A stretch of DNA of 64,000 bases. It comes from Trachythela sp. YZ-2020. Lineage: Eukaryota > Cnidaria > Anthozoa > Malacalcyonacea > Clavulariidae. Numbering within the stretch: the first letter of the stretch is position 1; every line of letters begins with the position of its first letter. A program made the position numbers and the translations under genes. Of the stretch, positions 18,812-31,512 are shown in pieces. The stretch is from assembly GCA_016169945.1 (NCBI GenBank), contig JADLSH010000036.1, positions 496,001-560,000 on the forward strand. Direction: 5' to 3'. Under the pieces are notes generated by a model, which saw only the letters and a list, made by a program, of their open reading frames with translations, made no database searches and was not told the DNA's origin.

Positions 18812-19128
18812 GGTCACAAGTTGCAACAAACCTGCAGCAGACTTGTACCAATGCTGTTTCGACAACTTGTTATCTGGATGTATTCTCACTGCTTGTTCCC
18901 AGCTTGTTGACAACTTGCTACAAGGTCGTTGATTCAACAGACTCGTTACAATTTGTTCCAACAACTTGTTATCGTCCTGCAATTCAACAATTTGTTAACA
19001 AGTTGCCGGAGTGACAACCTTGTGGCAACTTGATAAAATGACAACATTGTTACATCTTGTTGACAAGCTTGCTACAAGTCTGTTGCGCACACATCCTCTT
19101 GACAAGATTTGAGATTTTTACGTGTGTA
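18812..19128. mobile_element. ACAAGTTGT-rich MITE, copy 3 (one end lost)
   Basis: It starts about 35 bp after the pentraxin stop codon without its first inverted end and finishes with TTTTTACGTGTGTA. It probably forms part of the 3' UTR. Confidence 0.65.
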
Positions 19129-20210
19129 CACTGCAGGCAGTAGATTCAACTGCGTAGGATTTACAAATCAAGGAGAGAAAAGGTCCTTTTTGCCTCTCAC
19201 ATTTTTGCCACTATTGTCTACTAATCACTAATCAACAATCTTTTGACAGAAAGTCGAGACAATACGATGTAATCCATAGTCAATGATGTTAAAGAATTAT
19301 GGATATACAAGCTACATTATTTACTGGTTTTATACAGGACTATTGTATCAATGTATTTTTAAATAAGTTTAGTTTAGTTTCGTTTAATTTAGTTTGGTAT
19401 GGTTTGGTTTGGTTTGGTTTAGTTTAACAGGTTTTACAACCCAATTGACAAAGGTCTCCGAGTATTAGTTAGTTATGGTTAATGCCTAAGGGTTAGTTTT
19501 TAGTCAGGTTGGAAAACTGGAGTACCCGGAGAAAAGCCCTCGAAGCACAAGAGAGAATCAACCAATCTTAATTTACATGAGATTTCCAACCTGCCCTCGA
19601 CCTGCTGTATAGCAGGCTTAACTCAGAGGTAAGTGGCTGCCCGCTAACTGCATCTGCCACCCGTGCTTCTCAAGGTTTAGTTGGCTCAGTCAATCAGAGG
19701 GAGGCTAGTTTGAAACCTCTCAAGTTACGCAGACCTAATGTATCAAATCGTAGCATCTGCTCTGCTCGCAGGCTGCTATCGTTTCACTATATTGCATGTA
19801 ACATGACGTAAAGCACAAGGTCAACGTGCACAGAATGACAAATTATGTTGAAAATTGTGAAATATTTTCTTTATTATGCTAAGAAATTTTTAAGTATTTT
19901 CTCATTTTAATTGTTTACACCTATTACATGTTAAAATTCCAAATTTCATATATAGAATGTTTTGTTACATCATAATCCTCATTGCATTGGCTATTACAAT
20001 TTTAATCTTCAACCCCTCCCCTGTTGAGGAACCCCTTTCTTTTACATACTTCCCTATGGAATTTCCAAATAACCCTTACCTCATAGAAATTCAGATAAAA
20101 TTCACGTATCCCCTTTAATTGGAAATACAGAAATATGCCATCCCCAAGGAAATCCCACAAAACTCTTCTTAGATATTTTTCTTAGATATTTTTCTTAGAT
20201 ATTCCCCATG
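19129..20210. other. Intergenic, simple repeats and an old dispersed repeat
   Basis: A TTTAG/TTTGG pentamer tract runs at about 19365-19430, followed by a SINE-like segment (GGAGTACCCGGAGAAAAGCC, about 19440-19680). No protein gene was seen. Confidence 0.5.
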
Positions 20211-20552
20211 GTGTACGATCGTACACTTTTTGGCGTACTTGGGTATGAAATTACTAAGAACACTGAAAATATTTCAATGGTAGTAGCTTGCATGTAGGCT
20301 TAAAGTAGCCTCCTCCGCAGGCAACTATTCGTACACGGCAGAATTGTGCAAAACTTGGCAAAAATTGCGCAATAGCTTGTGAGTCAAAACCAGCTCCAAT
20401 TATCCCTCACTATCCACTGGTACACCCTGTAGTACAGTTAGTAGACTGGTGACTAATGACGTCATCATACGAATGTAAATAAGTGTGTAAACACTCATTA
20501 ATAAAGGCATTATATTACAAGTCCCGTGTGGCACTGACTTCCCGACACTACA
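20211..20552 (+). repeat. Putative 5' LTR of the Ty3/Gypsy element
   Basis: It begins TGTACGATCG, contains AATAAA near 20501 and ends ...GACACTACA. It is followed by TATTGGCGACAA, a typical primer-binding-site start. No partner LTR is in the window, so the left limit is tentative. Confidence 0.45.
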
Positions 20553-22029
20553 TATTGGCGACAATTTTTCTTCAAATGGCTGAATACAAACTGCCACCGC
20601 CCTCTAAATTTAACTCAGCAGCACCTGACCTATTTATCGCGTGAAAGCAGTGGTTGAATACTTTTAAAATATTTGCCACAGCGACAAAACTCGTCAAGAA
20701 GTCAAACGAAATTCAACGAGCTACATTATTGCATTGTCTTGGACCAGCTACACAAAGAAATATATAAAGAAGCCGAAGCCGTGCTAGATTACTATTTTTC
20801 TCTCAAAAGAAATGTGGTGAGGGAAAGACATAAATTCAAATGTCGTGCTCAACGGCGTGACGAACTAATGGACTGTTATGTAACAGCACTACGGGAACTT
20901 GCCAAATCCTGTGAATTTGATCAACTTGAAAGTGAAATGATTCGCGATCAAATCGTAGAGAAGTGTCACTCGAAGAAATTAAAAGAACGCTTACTTCAAC
21001 AGGACACGCTTGACTTAAATAAGGCAATTCGAATTGCCAAAACAACCGAGAGTGCTGAGCAAGAAGTCCAGCTAAAGGCTGGAACTAAAGAAAACCCCAT
21101 AATATTGAATCGTTTGGGCTCGACGGCCTCGACCGGGCGAAGAGGAAGCATGACGAAACAAAGAGAGACTTTGCCTGTTTCAGATGTGGGGGCAAAGATG
21201 GTCACACTGCAGACAAGTGTGGAGCAATTTCGTTAAATTGCAGAAAATGCGGGAAGGTGGGACACTTTGCCCGTGTTTGCCGTTCGTCAGAACAACGACG
21301 AAGTAATACCGAGAAGCCAAGAGGAAATAAGAAATATCAGAAGTCGAGAAAGATTCGGGCAGTGACATCCAGAAGTTGGTTGCAAGAATCTACATCAGAA
21401 GACGACGACGACCTCGAACCTGTCCGACGACTGAATAGTAAAGATGGTTCTGTTCAAGTAGCCATAAATGGGCAGAAAATTAAAATGGTAGTGGACACGG
21501 GAAGCAAGCAGAACATTATATCATCCAGACTTTACAAAGCCTTGTTCAGAGATTGTGAGCTGAAACCAACGAAGAAGAATTTCATCGCTTATGGGCAACA
21601 AGCGCCATTGAACTGCCTGGGTCGTTTTCAAGCTACAATACAATCAGGTATAAACAATTATGTAAATGCTAGAGTATATTATGTCATTGAAAGTGAAGGA
21701 GAGTCACTGCTGGGCAGAGTATCTAGTTTTAGTCTGGAAATAATTAAACAAATTAAATTAGACTCTAAGAATAATAATCTAAAGAAAGACATTTTCTCTA
21801 GTGAAAACTGTAAAGAAGAAAGTATTGAGTCATTACTGCATGAATTTAGTGATATATTTAAAGGTATTGGTAATGTTACTGATCACGAGCATGCAATTCA
21901 GCGTGACCCCGAGGTCACCCAAGTGAGCCAAAAGCTTCGAAGATTTCCACTAAGTAAAATTAAAGCAGTGAATAATGAAATTGACAAAATGTTAGAAGCA
22001 GATATAATCGAAGAAGCGCCAGTTTTTGG
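20553..22029 (+). pseudogene. Ty3/Gypsy gag-pol 5' part (gag, zinc knuckles, protease)
   Basis: The gag ATG at 20576 is followed after about 22 codons by a TGA at the position of an expected Trp, then frames shift near 20700 and 21140. Recognisable parts are the capsid helix region (YVTALRELAKSCEF), two CCHC knuckles (CFRCGGKDGHTADKC and CRKCGKVGHFARVC) and an aspartic protease with VVDTGS (about 21490). A linker leading into reverse transcriptase follows. The frame is then cut at 22029 by the BEL/Pao LTR. The family encodes the virus-like particle, processing and RT functions of an LTR retrotransposon; this copy is dead. Confidence 0.85.
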
Positions 22030-22262
22030 TGGTTTAGACGGCAAAGACTTTGTATTCAAAGTATATTTCGGCGGCTTTTACTTGGGTTTTTATATGATTT
22101 TATTGACAAACTCTGAACCGTTTTACAAAGCATATGCTCCGCGTTTTCTTCTGACCTTTTTATGGTCACTGGACTGCTATATTAAACTATTGTTACCAGT
22201 CCGCACGCGGCTGCATATAAAATAAAAATTAACTTTAATCTATAAATGTCTAGTCCAAAACA
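22030..22262 (-). repeat. BEL/Pao 1 3' LTR
   Basis: About 98% identical to 31513-31746. Confidence 0.92.
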
Positions 22263-22289
22263 CCCCCACCCGTGACGTGAACGGGGTGA

Positions 22290-23097
22290 ACGTCACTCAT
22301 CCTCGTGCGATGCCTCGAGCAACGCTAAGCGTCCGACTGGGCCCACCAACGTCCCAGATTTCGTTGCTACTTCTGCCGATCTAATAAGGCCATCTTCGCT
22401 TGCTATTGGTGCAATAACTCGCCCAAGGCGCCACTGGAAACGAGGTAATTATTTCTCTACGACCAAAACAAGATCACCACGAGGGAGGTTTCTTTGAGCA
22501 GCATTCCATTTGCTCCGTTTCATCAACTGGGGAATGTATTCTTTACTCCATCGCCTCCAAAGTTGGTTCGCTAAAAACTGGCTATGACGCCGCCGTCGAC
22601 GCAATGTCATATCTTAGTCAAACTCACCGGGCGTTAAGTTGGAACTAGCGCGGCCATGAAGAAAATGATTTGGTGTGATGACGCTAAGATCAGTGGGTGA
22701 CGCGCTACTTCCCCCGTAAAAAAGGGGTCGAGAGTTTAACATCGCCTCTACTTCAGCAAGTACAGTGCGGAAAACCTCATCAACAGTAAGAACGTTCCCA
22801 AGCATAACTTTCATCGCTTTCTTGACCGATTTTACAAGCGCCTCCCAGGCACCTCCGAACCACGGGGCAACGGGCGGGTTAAAAATCCAACGAACACCAC
22901 GCACACTCAATTCATTCGAGATTTTCTCTTGATCTAGCTCTTGTAACGCCTCACGTAGCTCTCGTTGGGCACCCACGAAATTTGTGCCTTTGTCACTCAT
23001 CACACAAACAGGATTTCCTCTACGAGCTTGGAATCGCCTTAACGCCATAATACACGAGTCAGTGTCCAGGCTATGCGCAACTTCTAGGTGCACTGCG
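22290..23097 (-). pseudogene. BEL/Pao 1 integrase, catalytic core remainder and C-terminal DUF5641
   Basis: It resumes with HLEVAHSLDTDSCIMALRRF, second Asp in MSDKGTNFVGA, catalytic Glu in FGGAWEALVKS, then a DUF5641-like C-terminus after a frame change at about 22614. Ends shortly before the 3' LTR. Confidence 0.82.
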
Positions 23098-24405
23098 CGC
23101 GTATGAAGTTAATTCAGCTCCAGTTAAATATTGAAGATCTGAAAATTAAGAATAACCAGCACGCGTTTACACAGCATCGAAGCACAGTATCTGCGTTAAT
23201 ATCAACTACCCAAACCTGGTTTAATGCCACTGACTGTTCAAAAACAGGCAAAATGGGGGTTCATGCGGCCTTCACTGACTTTCGTAAGGCCTTCGATCTT
23301 GTTGATCACAACATTCTTTTGAACAAATTAGCAGTTATGAATATTAATAAACCCTTTTGGTTATGGATTAAAAGTTTCCTTTCGGAAGAGTTCAACAAGT
23401 GAATCTCAATGGTACTTTATCATCCATTGCAACGTGCCCGGCCGGAGTCCCGCAAGGCTCTGTAATATCTCCCATTTTTTTTAATACCTACATCGATGAT
23501 TTGGAGGACGCCTTACCAGAACAACTAAAAGTCAGTACGGATAAGTATGCAGATGACTGCACACAACACCAAATACTAAGCGTAGATTCTGGTAGTAATT
23601 TACAACAATCTATCAATGAAATAAGTGACTTGGCTGTCCTAAATAAAATGGCTATCAATGCTAAAAAAGCTAAGGACATGTGGATATCTTTAACAGACGC
23701 TATATCTGAACCTCCACGTCTTTGTATTGGAAATGAGTTCATAGAAAGGGTGAACGTCTTTAAATTACTTGGCGTGTCGTTCCAAAATAATCTAAAATGG
23801 AACGCACATGTTGAAGAGATTACACGAAAAGCTAATAAATGTCTTTACCATCTTAGAGAATGCAGGAAATCGCAGTTACCAGTTGAAGTCGGTATTATTA
23901 CCTATAAATCCAAAATAAGACCAATTCTCGAGTATGCATCGCCTGGTTGGGCGGGACTTCCTAATTACCTGCGAGATGAAATAGAGCGGGTCCAATCCAG
24001 GAGTTTACGAATCCTTGGTCTGGATAAAGATTACTTGCCACCATTGAACGAAAGAAGGGAGGAGGCAACTAGTCGAGAAGTGGATAGATTTATGAACGAT
24101 TCAAACCATCCCTGTCACAGTGCTTTGCCAAAATTAATTAACAATCCGTACAATTTAAGGAACATTGACCGGAATCGCAATATATCATTCTTCTCTGGAA
24201 CTGAAAGGCATAAACTTTCTTTTTCAGGAAGAGCTTGTAAATATTTGTAAATTGTTTTAACTTCTTAGTTAGTTTTCTAAATTATTTAACAAAATTTGTA
24301 ATATAAAGACATATTTACAGCATATACTTTCTTAACAAGTAATTGTAAGTCCATTGTACTTTTATATCTTAAGATGGATGAATAAAGCTATTATTATTAA
24401 TAAAC
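23098..24405 (+). mobile_element. LINE 2, 5'-truncated non-LTR retrotransposon inside BEL/Pao 1
   Basis: The RT reads in + orientation across two frames (23104-23402, 23399-24250): DFRKAFDLVDHNILL, GVPQGSVISPIFFNTYIDD, and YADDCT as the catalytic box. It ends in a 3' tail AATAAAGCTATTATTATTAAT. It is truncated within RT with no endonuclease. It clearly resembles LINE 1 at protein level, with an opposite direction. A CR1/Jockey-like lineage is likely; not resolved. Confidence 0.85.
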
Positions 24406-24988
24406 AAATATAACGTTTCTCCTTTCGATTACGTCCAATCCGAACCTGAAACGGTCCGGCATAATCTATCCCAACATGCTTAAAAGGGGCACTCGCGCCA
24501 GCAAGACGAACCCGTGGCAAGGCAGCCATCTTTTGGGTCATAGGTCGTACTCGACGACGGAAACATAACGGGCACTTTACGGTACAGTTCTTAACTTCCG
24601 CTCGACTCTGTAAGATCCAGAATTTCTCGCGTAAATGATTAAATACATGTTCAACTCCTGCATGTATAAGCTGGCGGTGGTAATGTATAACTATTAACCG
24701 AGTTACATCATGTCCGTGATCTAATATAATCGGATGCTTCGACTCCCACGGGATTTCTGCCTTTTCGATTCTACCTCCTACGCGCAGAACACCGTCGGTG
24801 AGTTGCGGATCAAGGCTTGAAATTCGACTATTGCGGGGAACTGGACGACCGTTCATTAAGGATTCGATTTCTTCGCGAAACCGACTACTTTGCGCCCACT
24901 TTATCCAGTACAACTTAGCCTTTTCTAGTTCCTCCACGGTTAATGGTCCCGACAATCGTTGATTTCCGTTACGTGCATTATGACACAT
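24406..24988 (-). pseudogene. BEL/Pao 1 integrase, zinc-binding part and first catalytic Asp
   Basis: It has the HHCC zinc region (HYHRQLIHAGVEHV ... CTVKCPLCFRRR) and the first core Asp in HVGIDYAGPF. It is interrupted by LINE 2 at about 24405; the rest is at 23093. Confidence 0.82.
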
Positions 24989-25189
24989 TCGAAGAATCCA
25001 GGCTGTTACTCAATTGAGCTTGGGCCAGTCAGAGTAAGTTGCGGGATCGATGATCGGTTCTGCTGGTGTAATTCGCACCTTTAACACCTTACTCTTTAGC
25101 TCGGCACGTCCGACTTCTGGGTGACTTGTGGGAGTCCGATCAATGGGCCACTCCGCAATATCCGACTTCAAAAACTCCGACCCTTGAAT

Positions 25190-25618
25190 CTAGGTGGAAT
25201 TGGCGTGAATGTCAGTTGCGGGAGTTCCTCTGGTCGCGATGTCCGCAATGTTGATTTTTGCACCGACATGGTGCCACTGCGTTGGGTCACTTTCAGATAA
25301 AATCTCCGCCACACGATTGGCCACGAAAGGACGGAATTTTCTGGGCTCGCCTCTTATCCACCACAACGCGGTTGTGGAGTCAGAAAGATATTTTACTCGA
25401 CACTGTTCGAGATTTAACTGTTCGCAAATAGTCTTCGCAAGCCGAACAGCGAGTTGACTAGCCATCAGTTCTCCTCGAGGGATAGACACTGTTTTCAATG
25501 ACATCAGGCGGGTTTTCGACCTGACCAGGTGGCAAATACACTCACCCTCAGTAGCCAACGCACGGATGAAAGCAGCGGCGGCAAACGCTTCTTCCGAGGC
25601 ATCACAAAAGACTACCAA
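25190..25618 (-). pseudogene. BEL/Pao 1 RNase H segment
   Basis: Begins VVFCDASEEAFAAAAF (catalytic Asp in CDAS) and carries KYLSDSTTALWWI and AKINIADIATRG, the RNase H D/E/D/D pattern of Pao pol. It was separated from the RT by LINE 1 (25622-28384). Confidence 0.8.
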
Positions 25619-25621
25619 GTG

Positions 25622-28384
25622 TTTCGACCAGATAATAATAATCTTTTAATATCCATCTTTAGTTAAAAAATACAATGGATTTACAGCTGTAAGAATAATT
25701 TCTATACAATAATATATGATATGTACAAAACTATAAAAATGGTTAAATTATTAATTGTTTATTAGTATATAGAATAATCTATCGTTTAATTGCATGGTTC
25801 TAATAATCATGTTATCAAATAATCTATCGTCTAATTGGATCATACTTATTTAAAAGAGCAATTGCCCTTGGGATAAAAGATTGTTCGTGTCTTTTGGTGT
25901 ATGATATTGGGTATGGAATACTAGTGTTTCTTCTCAGATCATGAGTATGAGATGTTGGCAAAGGGATAAACTTATGACAGGGGTGGGTAGCATCAATTTG
26001 AATTCGTTTCAGTTCCTCCATAGCAACATCGTTTCTTCTTTCTCGTAATGATTTTAAATTATCCCTAGGGATTCCAAGTATTTTTAGACATCTGTTTTGC
26101 GTACTCTCAATTTCGTCCGCAAGATATTCTGGCAGACCGCCCCAAATTGCTGCTCCATATTCTAGCACAGATCTTATCTTCGTCTGATAGCATGTGAGGC
26201 CAACTTCTTGTGGTAATTTGGCTGTGCGGCATTCTCTCAGACTGAATATACGTTTATTTGCTTTCTTTACCATTTCTTCTACGTGACGGTTCCATTTTAG
26301 ATTGTCCTGATGCCACACTCCAAGTAACTTATATGAGCTAACTCTTTCTATATTCACGCTATCTATAACAAGCGGAGCTGGTTCTGGAATCGCATTACTA
26401 AAACAAATCCACATATCTTTGGTTTTTTGGGAGTTTATCTTCATCTTGTTCTCAGTGGCCCATTTTTGCGATGCGTCAAGAACGTCTTGCATATGACTTG
26501 TTGTCTCTTGTGCAACAACCTCATCTTGTGTACAATCGTCTGCGTATTTACAGGTGTTTATAGATAGATGATCTGGAACAGAATTTTCAAAGTCGTTCAC
26601 ATATACATTAAAGAGCGAGGGGGAGATAACAGAGCCCTGAGGGACTCCAGCAGGACACGATTTTGTCGATGATAGTGTTCCCACAAGATTGACCTGTTGA
26701 CTCCTGCCTTCCAAAAAACTTCGCGTCCAGAGCCAGAAACCTTTTGTCACATTCATTTTCGCTAATTTCATTAACAAAATGCCGTGATCCACAAGGTCGA
26801 AAGCCTTGCGGAAGTCTATGAACAAGGCATGTACTCCATTCTTGTTATCACGTAAATTATCTGTGACATTGAACCAGTTCTGTGAGATGCAGGTTAATGC
26901 AGATACCGTCGATCGTTCACCAGTGAATGCATGTTGGCTATCATTTATCTTCAGGTCAATATTGTTCAGTTTAAGTTGTAGCTTTTCCAGGATTTTCGCC
27001 ATTTGAGGGAGTATTGAGATTTGACGAAAGTCAGTTTCGATGTTGGTTGGGGGACGCACTTTAGGAACTGGAGTAACCAATGCATGTTTATATATAGTTG
27101 GATATTTGCATTGTGATATGCTGCTACAAATGATATCGTGCACAACGGGGGCAAGTTCTTCGTGAAATCGTTTAAAAAACCAAGCTGGGATATTATCTGA
27201 TCCGGTAGCTTTTTTTGCTTTTAAATGTCTCAGTGTAGACTTGACTTGACCAATAGAGGGGACGGGAGGAGGATTTTCCTTCAACAATGGTGCTACTTCG
27301 GCAAGACTTGGGATAGAAGCAGCAGGGAGGTCCTGCCATGGTTTTGTAAATATCTTGCAATAGTTCTGCAGTACTGGTTGCTTGTTCCGTAGTAATTGCG
27401 TTAATCGTGTTTATTGTTTCAAAACCGGCCAATTGAAATATGTCCTTATACCATCTGGCTGGATTATAGTTCCGTTGGCTTCCAACCTTTGAATGGTAAT
27501 ATTCCTTTTTCGCCTTTTTAATAAGCGTTGTTATTTTATCACATAGTTCTTTGTATTTAATTACGTCCCCGCTACTGAAGGCTCTCTGTCTTGCTTTAAT
27601 CTTTCTTTTTATAAAGGACGTCATCCATGGCTTGTCCGAAACATGAGTACGTATTGTGGTTTCAGGTAATATTTCATCTAATAACTGTATTGTTGTGGTG
27701 GTAAATTTATCAACTTTTTCATCAATATCTTGTGCATTAAACACGGGGTTCCAATCCTCTTGGTCTAGCTTAACACCAAGAGAGATAAGTTTATTTGGTT
27801 TCATTAGACGTACTTTGCGTGAACAGGGCTTGATGTTCTCGTTCGCATTGGGGTAGTACAGTAAACATTGATGATCGGAACGACCAACAGGGGGCAAGTG
27901 TGCCACCTCATTGTATAATTCCGACATGTTCGTAATAATTTGATCTAGCACATTCGTACCTCTTGTTGGTGATCGTACCACTTTTTTCAAGCTAAACCGA
28001 CTGCAGAGTGAGTTTAATTTCATTTTGTTAAAATCACCGATTACAAACACTCCAGCTGATGGGAAATCTTCCAGTACAGAGTCAAGTCCCACAGTAAGGT
28101 ATTCTTTCATTTCCCTTTCCTTTTCAACCGGCTGTCCTGGTGGATAATATACGCCGACGACAACGATAACACTAAAAGGTCTGGGGGTTCTTTTCGGCTT
28201 CAGAAGGAGCCATAAAACTTCTTTGTCGTCATTTTCGAGATTTTTTAAACGAGAAGATGGTATATCACTATTAACATAAGCTAAGACTCCGCCTCCAGGT
28301 GTTTGTCGGTCGCGGCGATATACCTGAAATTTGCGACCAATCCCAACAGCAGAGTCGGGTATGTCTTCGTTTAGCCACATCCTC
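25622..28384 (-). mobile_element. LINE 1, 5'-truncated non-LTR retrotransposon inside BEL/Pao 1
   Basis: The minus-strand reading starts inside the APE endonuclease (WLNEDIPD, GGGVLAYV, VFVIGDFN, GRSDHQ), passes a frameshift near 27330 and continues as RT (27287-25824) with DFRKAFDLVDHGILL, GVPQGSVISPSLFNVYVND and YADDCT. The 3' end is an ATTATTATTAT microsatellite-like tail. It is about 2.76 kb. The RT half is a single open frame of 487 codons, suggesting a relatively recent insertion. Confidence 0.88.
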
Positions 28385-29537
28385 GCCATCGTAGACGGTT
28401 GGCGATAAATGAAGCGTGGAACAGAGAAAGCTTTGAGCGCAATCATTTCCTCTTCCCATTTTTGCCATTCAATGGCCAGGTCAGGCGGAAGTTGCTCATC
28501 CCATTGGAGACCACGTGTCCATGTGCGTTGAAGCAAGATTTTCGCGCGGATGACGTAAGGACTAGCCCAGCCCAAAGGATCATATAATTCGGCCAATCTC
28601 TTCAAGACTCCTCGCTTCGTACATTCAGCCCTTGGACGGTCGATGTGCGTTAATGCAAAGCCCAAACTGTCAGATTTAGCGTCCCATTTAACTCCCAAAG
28701 CACGGCCTGACGGGAGTTCTCCAATCTCCAGATTTTCATTTTGGACAGCTCGTTCAGCCTCGGGTATAGCAGCTAGGACTATGGGTGATGATGAAAGCCA
28801 CTTGCGCATGGGGAAATCACCTTGAGCCATGAGACTTGTGACGTCCTTCCGCAACGATATCGCCTCACCATCGTCGTGACAGGATGTATGGAAATCATCC
28901 ACGAATATATCACGCTTCACCGCTGCGGCAGCATCCAGCCAAGCGTCTTTATTATCTTCAGTGGTGCGGATCACACGTAGTTAGCTTCACATGGGGAGAA
29001 TTTATCTCCAAACACGAGGAAATTCATCTCGTAAACATCAGGTGGTTTTGACACATCCAATTCACGCCATAGGTAGCGGTGGTATTTGCAATCATCCGGC
29101 CTTAGTCGCACGTGACGGAACGTATCAGAAACGTCACCCATGAGTGCAGCCGGCCTCTCACGAAATCGCATCAATATCCCGGCCAGATCATTGTGGAGAC
29201 TTGGTCCGGTTTCGAATCAAACACTACTCGCGGTAGAGGCTTGTGGGGTGAAACAACAGGGTGATGGAGTAGAAACCACTGTTCTCCGTCCATTGCATGG
29301 TCTTCTTCTGACAACATGCGTGCAAAACGTACCCTTATCGACATAGGCATTAATGGCTCAAACATACCCTTCGGCTAATTTTGGATCTCTCAATAGTCGT
29401 CGTTCGACCGATTCTAGACGTTTCAAGGCGGTTTGATAATTGTTGGGTAAAGGAGGTCTGTCCGCTTTCCAGAGAAGTCCTAACTCGTACCCAGGCCCTC
29501 GCCGCTTGCATGACTGTTCAAGGATATCTAGGGCCTT
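28385..29537 (-). pseudogene. BEL/Pao 1 reverse transcriptase (frameshifted, cut by LINE 1)
   Basis: Fragments in several frames: GEQWFLLHHPVV near 29290, a motif A-like region near 29110, and the catalytic box FVDD in KRDIFVDDF near 28910. It then runs through LYDPLGWASPYVIRAKILLQ to the LINE junction at about 28385. FVDD replaces the more common YVDD/YMDD. The RNase H part continues at 25618. Confidence 0.78.
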
Positions 29538-30103
29538 CTACTCTGCAGGGGTGTAGGATGAGTGTGTCTCTGCTTTTACACCAAAACTGTCCACTTCCCA
29601 AAACTTCAGCAGGACATGACTACCATCATCCTCAGGTTGAGAAATCTGAACACGTAGGATACGCTTTCCCTGATCTTTGGGAGAGGTGACTGGGCCAGAA
29701 ATCACCCACCCTAAGTGGGTCAACTCTGCATTTGGCTCTAAATGTCCATCACGCCTAATCTGTAGTGGTGCCATCAATGCAGCCGCATCCAACCCTAACA
29801 GAACATAAACTGTACCCTCACCTAGCGACTCTATTGGAACATATTTTAAGTGTGCATATTGATCTTTAATCTCAGGCCAATTGACTGATGGGACAGGAGC
29901 ACAGATGTTCTTAATTGTCCACCCTAATACCTTTTCTGTAGTGACATGTGGTGCAAATGGTAAATGTACTCGCTGAGACTTAATCGTAGTGCGGACCCCA
30001 CCCACTGCATCTACGGTTAGATTTTGTTTCGGACCCTTTATGCCTAACTGATTTGCAAACCCTGTTCTTATAAGTGTGGTTTCACTTCCTCAATCTAGAA
30101 GTA
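29538..30103 (-). pseudogene. BEL/Pao 1 aspartic protease region, stop in the active site
   Basis: The D-x-G-S active-site motif occurs at about 30084-30095, but the x codon is TGA (30090-30092), so translation would end within the motif. Downstream, VYVLLGLDAAALMAPLQI marks the C-terminal half of the pepsin-like fold. The frame remains open to 29538. Confidence 0.75.
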
Positions 30104-31416
30104 CTAAACCCTTGACAACCCTCCCAGAGTCAACAATAAATGGGACAGATATTGTTTTAAGGGCAACCCTATTGCAAATGTGTTAGCTTGTGCCTTCCCA
30201 CAATGTAGGGCAGTCTGCTCAGAATCTTGTTCTGGGGCATGATCACCAATTAAATTATCTTGGTGACTCTTGGGTCTTGATGTGTGTAATAAATGGTGAT
30301 GACATTTGTCACATGAATCTACACCACATTTCGAAGATTTTGTGCATTGGCACCTCTGATGGCCACGCCTTAAACAACCAAAGAAAACCCGCTTGGATTT
30401 TACTATTTCCCAACATTTCTCAACAGAGCTCCCTAAAAATAATGGGCACTTAACTTCAGAGTGTATTTTATCACACAACGAGCATTTTATTGAGGCATCT
30501 TGATCGTGCATTGATGCAAACATGCTATGGTACCTATTTCTGTGACCATGTGGCTGGCTATGTTTATCTGTTTGCTCACAATATCGATCACGTTTTGTTA
30601 GGGTTTTGGCTCTTGCTTGGGCCCACTGGGTTAGACCCTTAACATCTTCTGGGAATTCCTCTCGTTCAACCTGCCTAACCCATTCATCTCTCTCTCTAAA
30701 TGGCAGTTTTCTAACTAACAATGTACAAAGGGGTATACTTGACAATTCATGCTTATACTCAGGACAGTCCAATGCAAACACAGCTGCTTGCAATGCATCT
30801 GCAAAACGTTGGAATTCCTCTACCACCTACCACCTCCCTGGAGTCCCCATATCTGTCAGTGAGTTGTCTACAGCCCTTCCATAGTCCCCAGGTTCCCCGG
30901 TCAAGCATGCAATAACCTCAGGTACTTTATCAGACAAACAACATTCAAATGAGCTAGTTTAATTGCAGGTGACAATGAATCGTTTTTGTCAACAAGAGAA
31001 CTAAATATTCCCCAAAAATAGGGCCACTTATCTGCATTCCCATCGAAGAAAGGGATTTTAACGCCTTTTAGACCACTCTTCGGCGTTGAATGTGAGTTTA
31101 CTGAAGGTCCAGGACTTTCGATATCGTTCTGAACTGATGAATGATCGTCAGTAAGCTGTTCGGTCGGCGGTGGTGGGTTCTCAGACTGTTTTAAAAAGTC
31201 CTCGATATCTCCCATTACTTCATTAACATCAAATTCAATCTCTAGTAACCAACTGCTATCAGTGTCGATCGACGATGGATCAAGATCTTCCAATTCCTTT
31301 GTAAGATCGCGAGATTTTGTAAATGCTTCTTCGATACTTTGTTTAAACTGTCGGACTTTCGATACACTTCCATCATTAGCAGTCAATTCTTTTACACGAT
31401 TTGCATTTCGCATCAC
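30104..31416 (-). pseudogene. BEL/Pao 1 Gag (DUF1759-type) with zinc knuckles
   Basis: Two frames: 31416-30901 carries the coiled-coil N-terminus and the capsid motif KIPFFDGNADKWPYFWGIF. A shift near 30830-30900 leads to 30826-30104 with KLPFRERDEWVRQVE and a Cys/His-rich region (CSLCDKIHSEVKCPLF, CGVDSCDKCHHHLLH). It builds the cytoplasmic particle. At least one frameshift. Confidence 0.8.
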
Positions 31417-31491
31417 GGCTGTCTTCGCGACCTTTCGCTTCGCTCTACACTTCTCAATATCGCTTACTTGGGACTTTTTACACTTTTATCC

Positions 31492-31512
31492 GGCTCGATG
31501 AAGGACCAGCTA
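31492..31512 (-). promoter_or_regulatory. BEL/Pao 1 primer-binding site
   Basis: TAGCTGGTCCTTCATCGAGCC next to the 5' LTR. It shares TGGTCCTTC with the BEL/Pao 2 site, so both probably use the same host tRNA. Confidence 0.6.

Noticed and set aside
30090..30092. TGA as selenocysteine in the protease
   Set aside because: No SECIS-like reason, and the element has several ordinary frameshifts.
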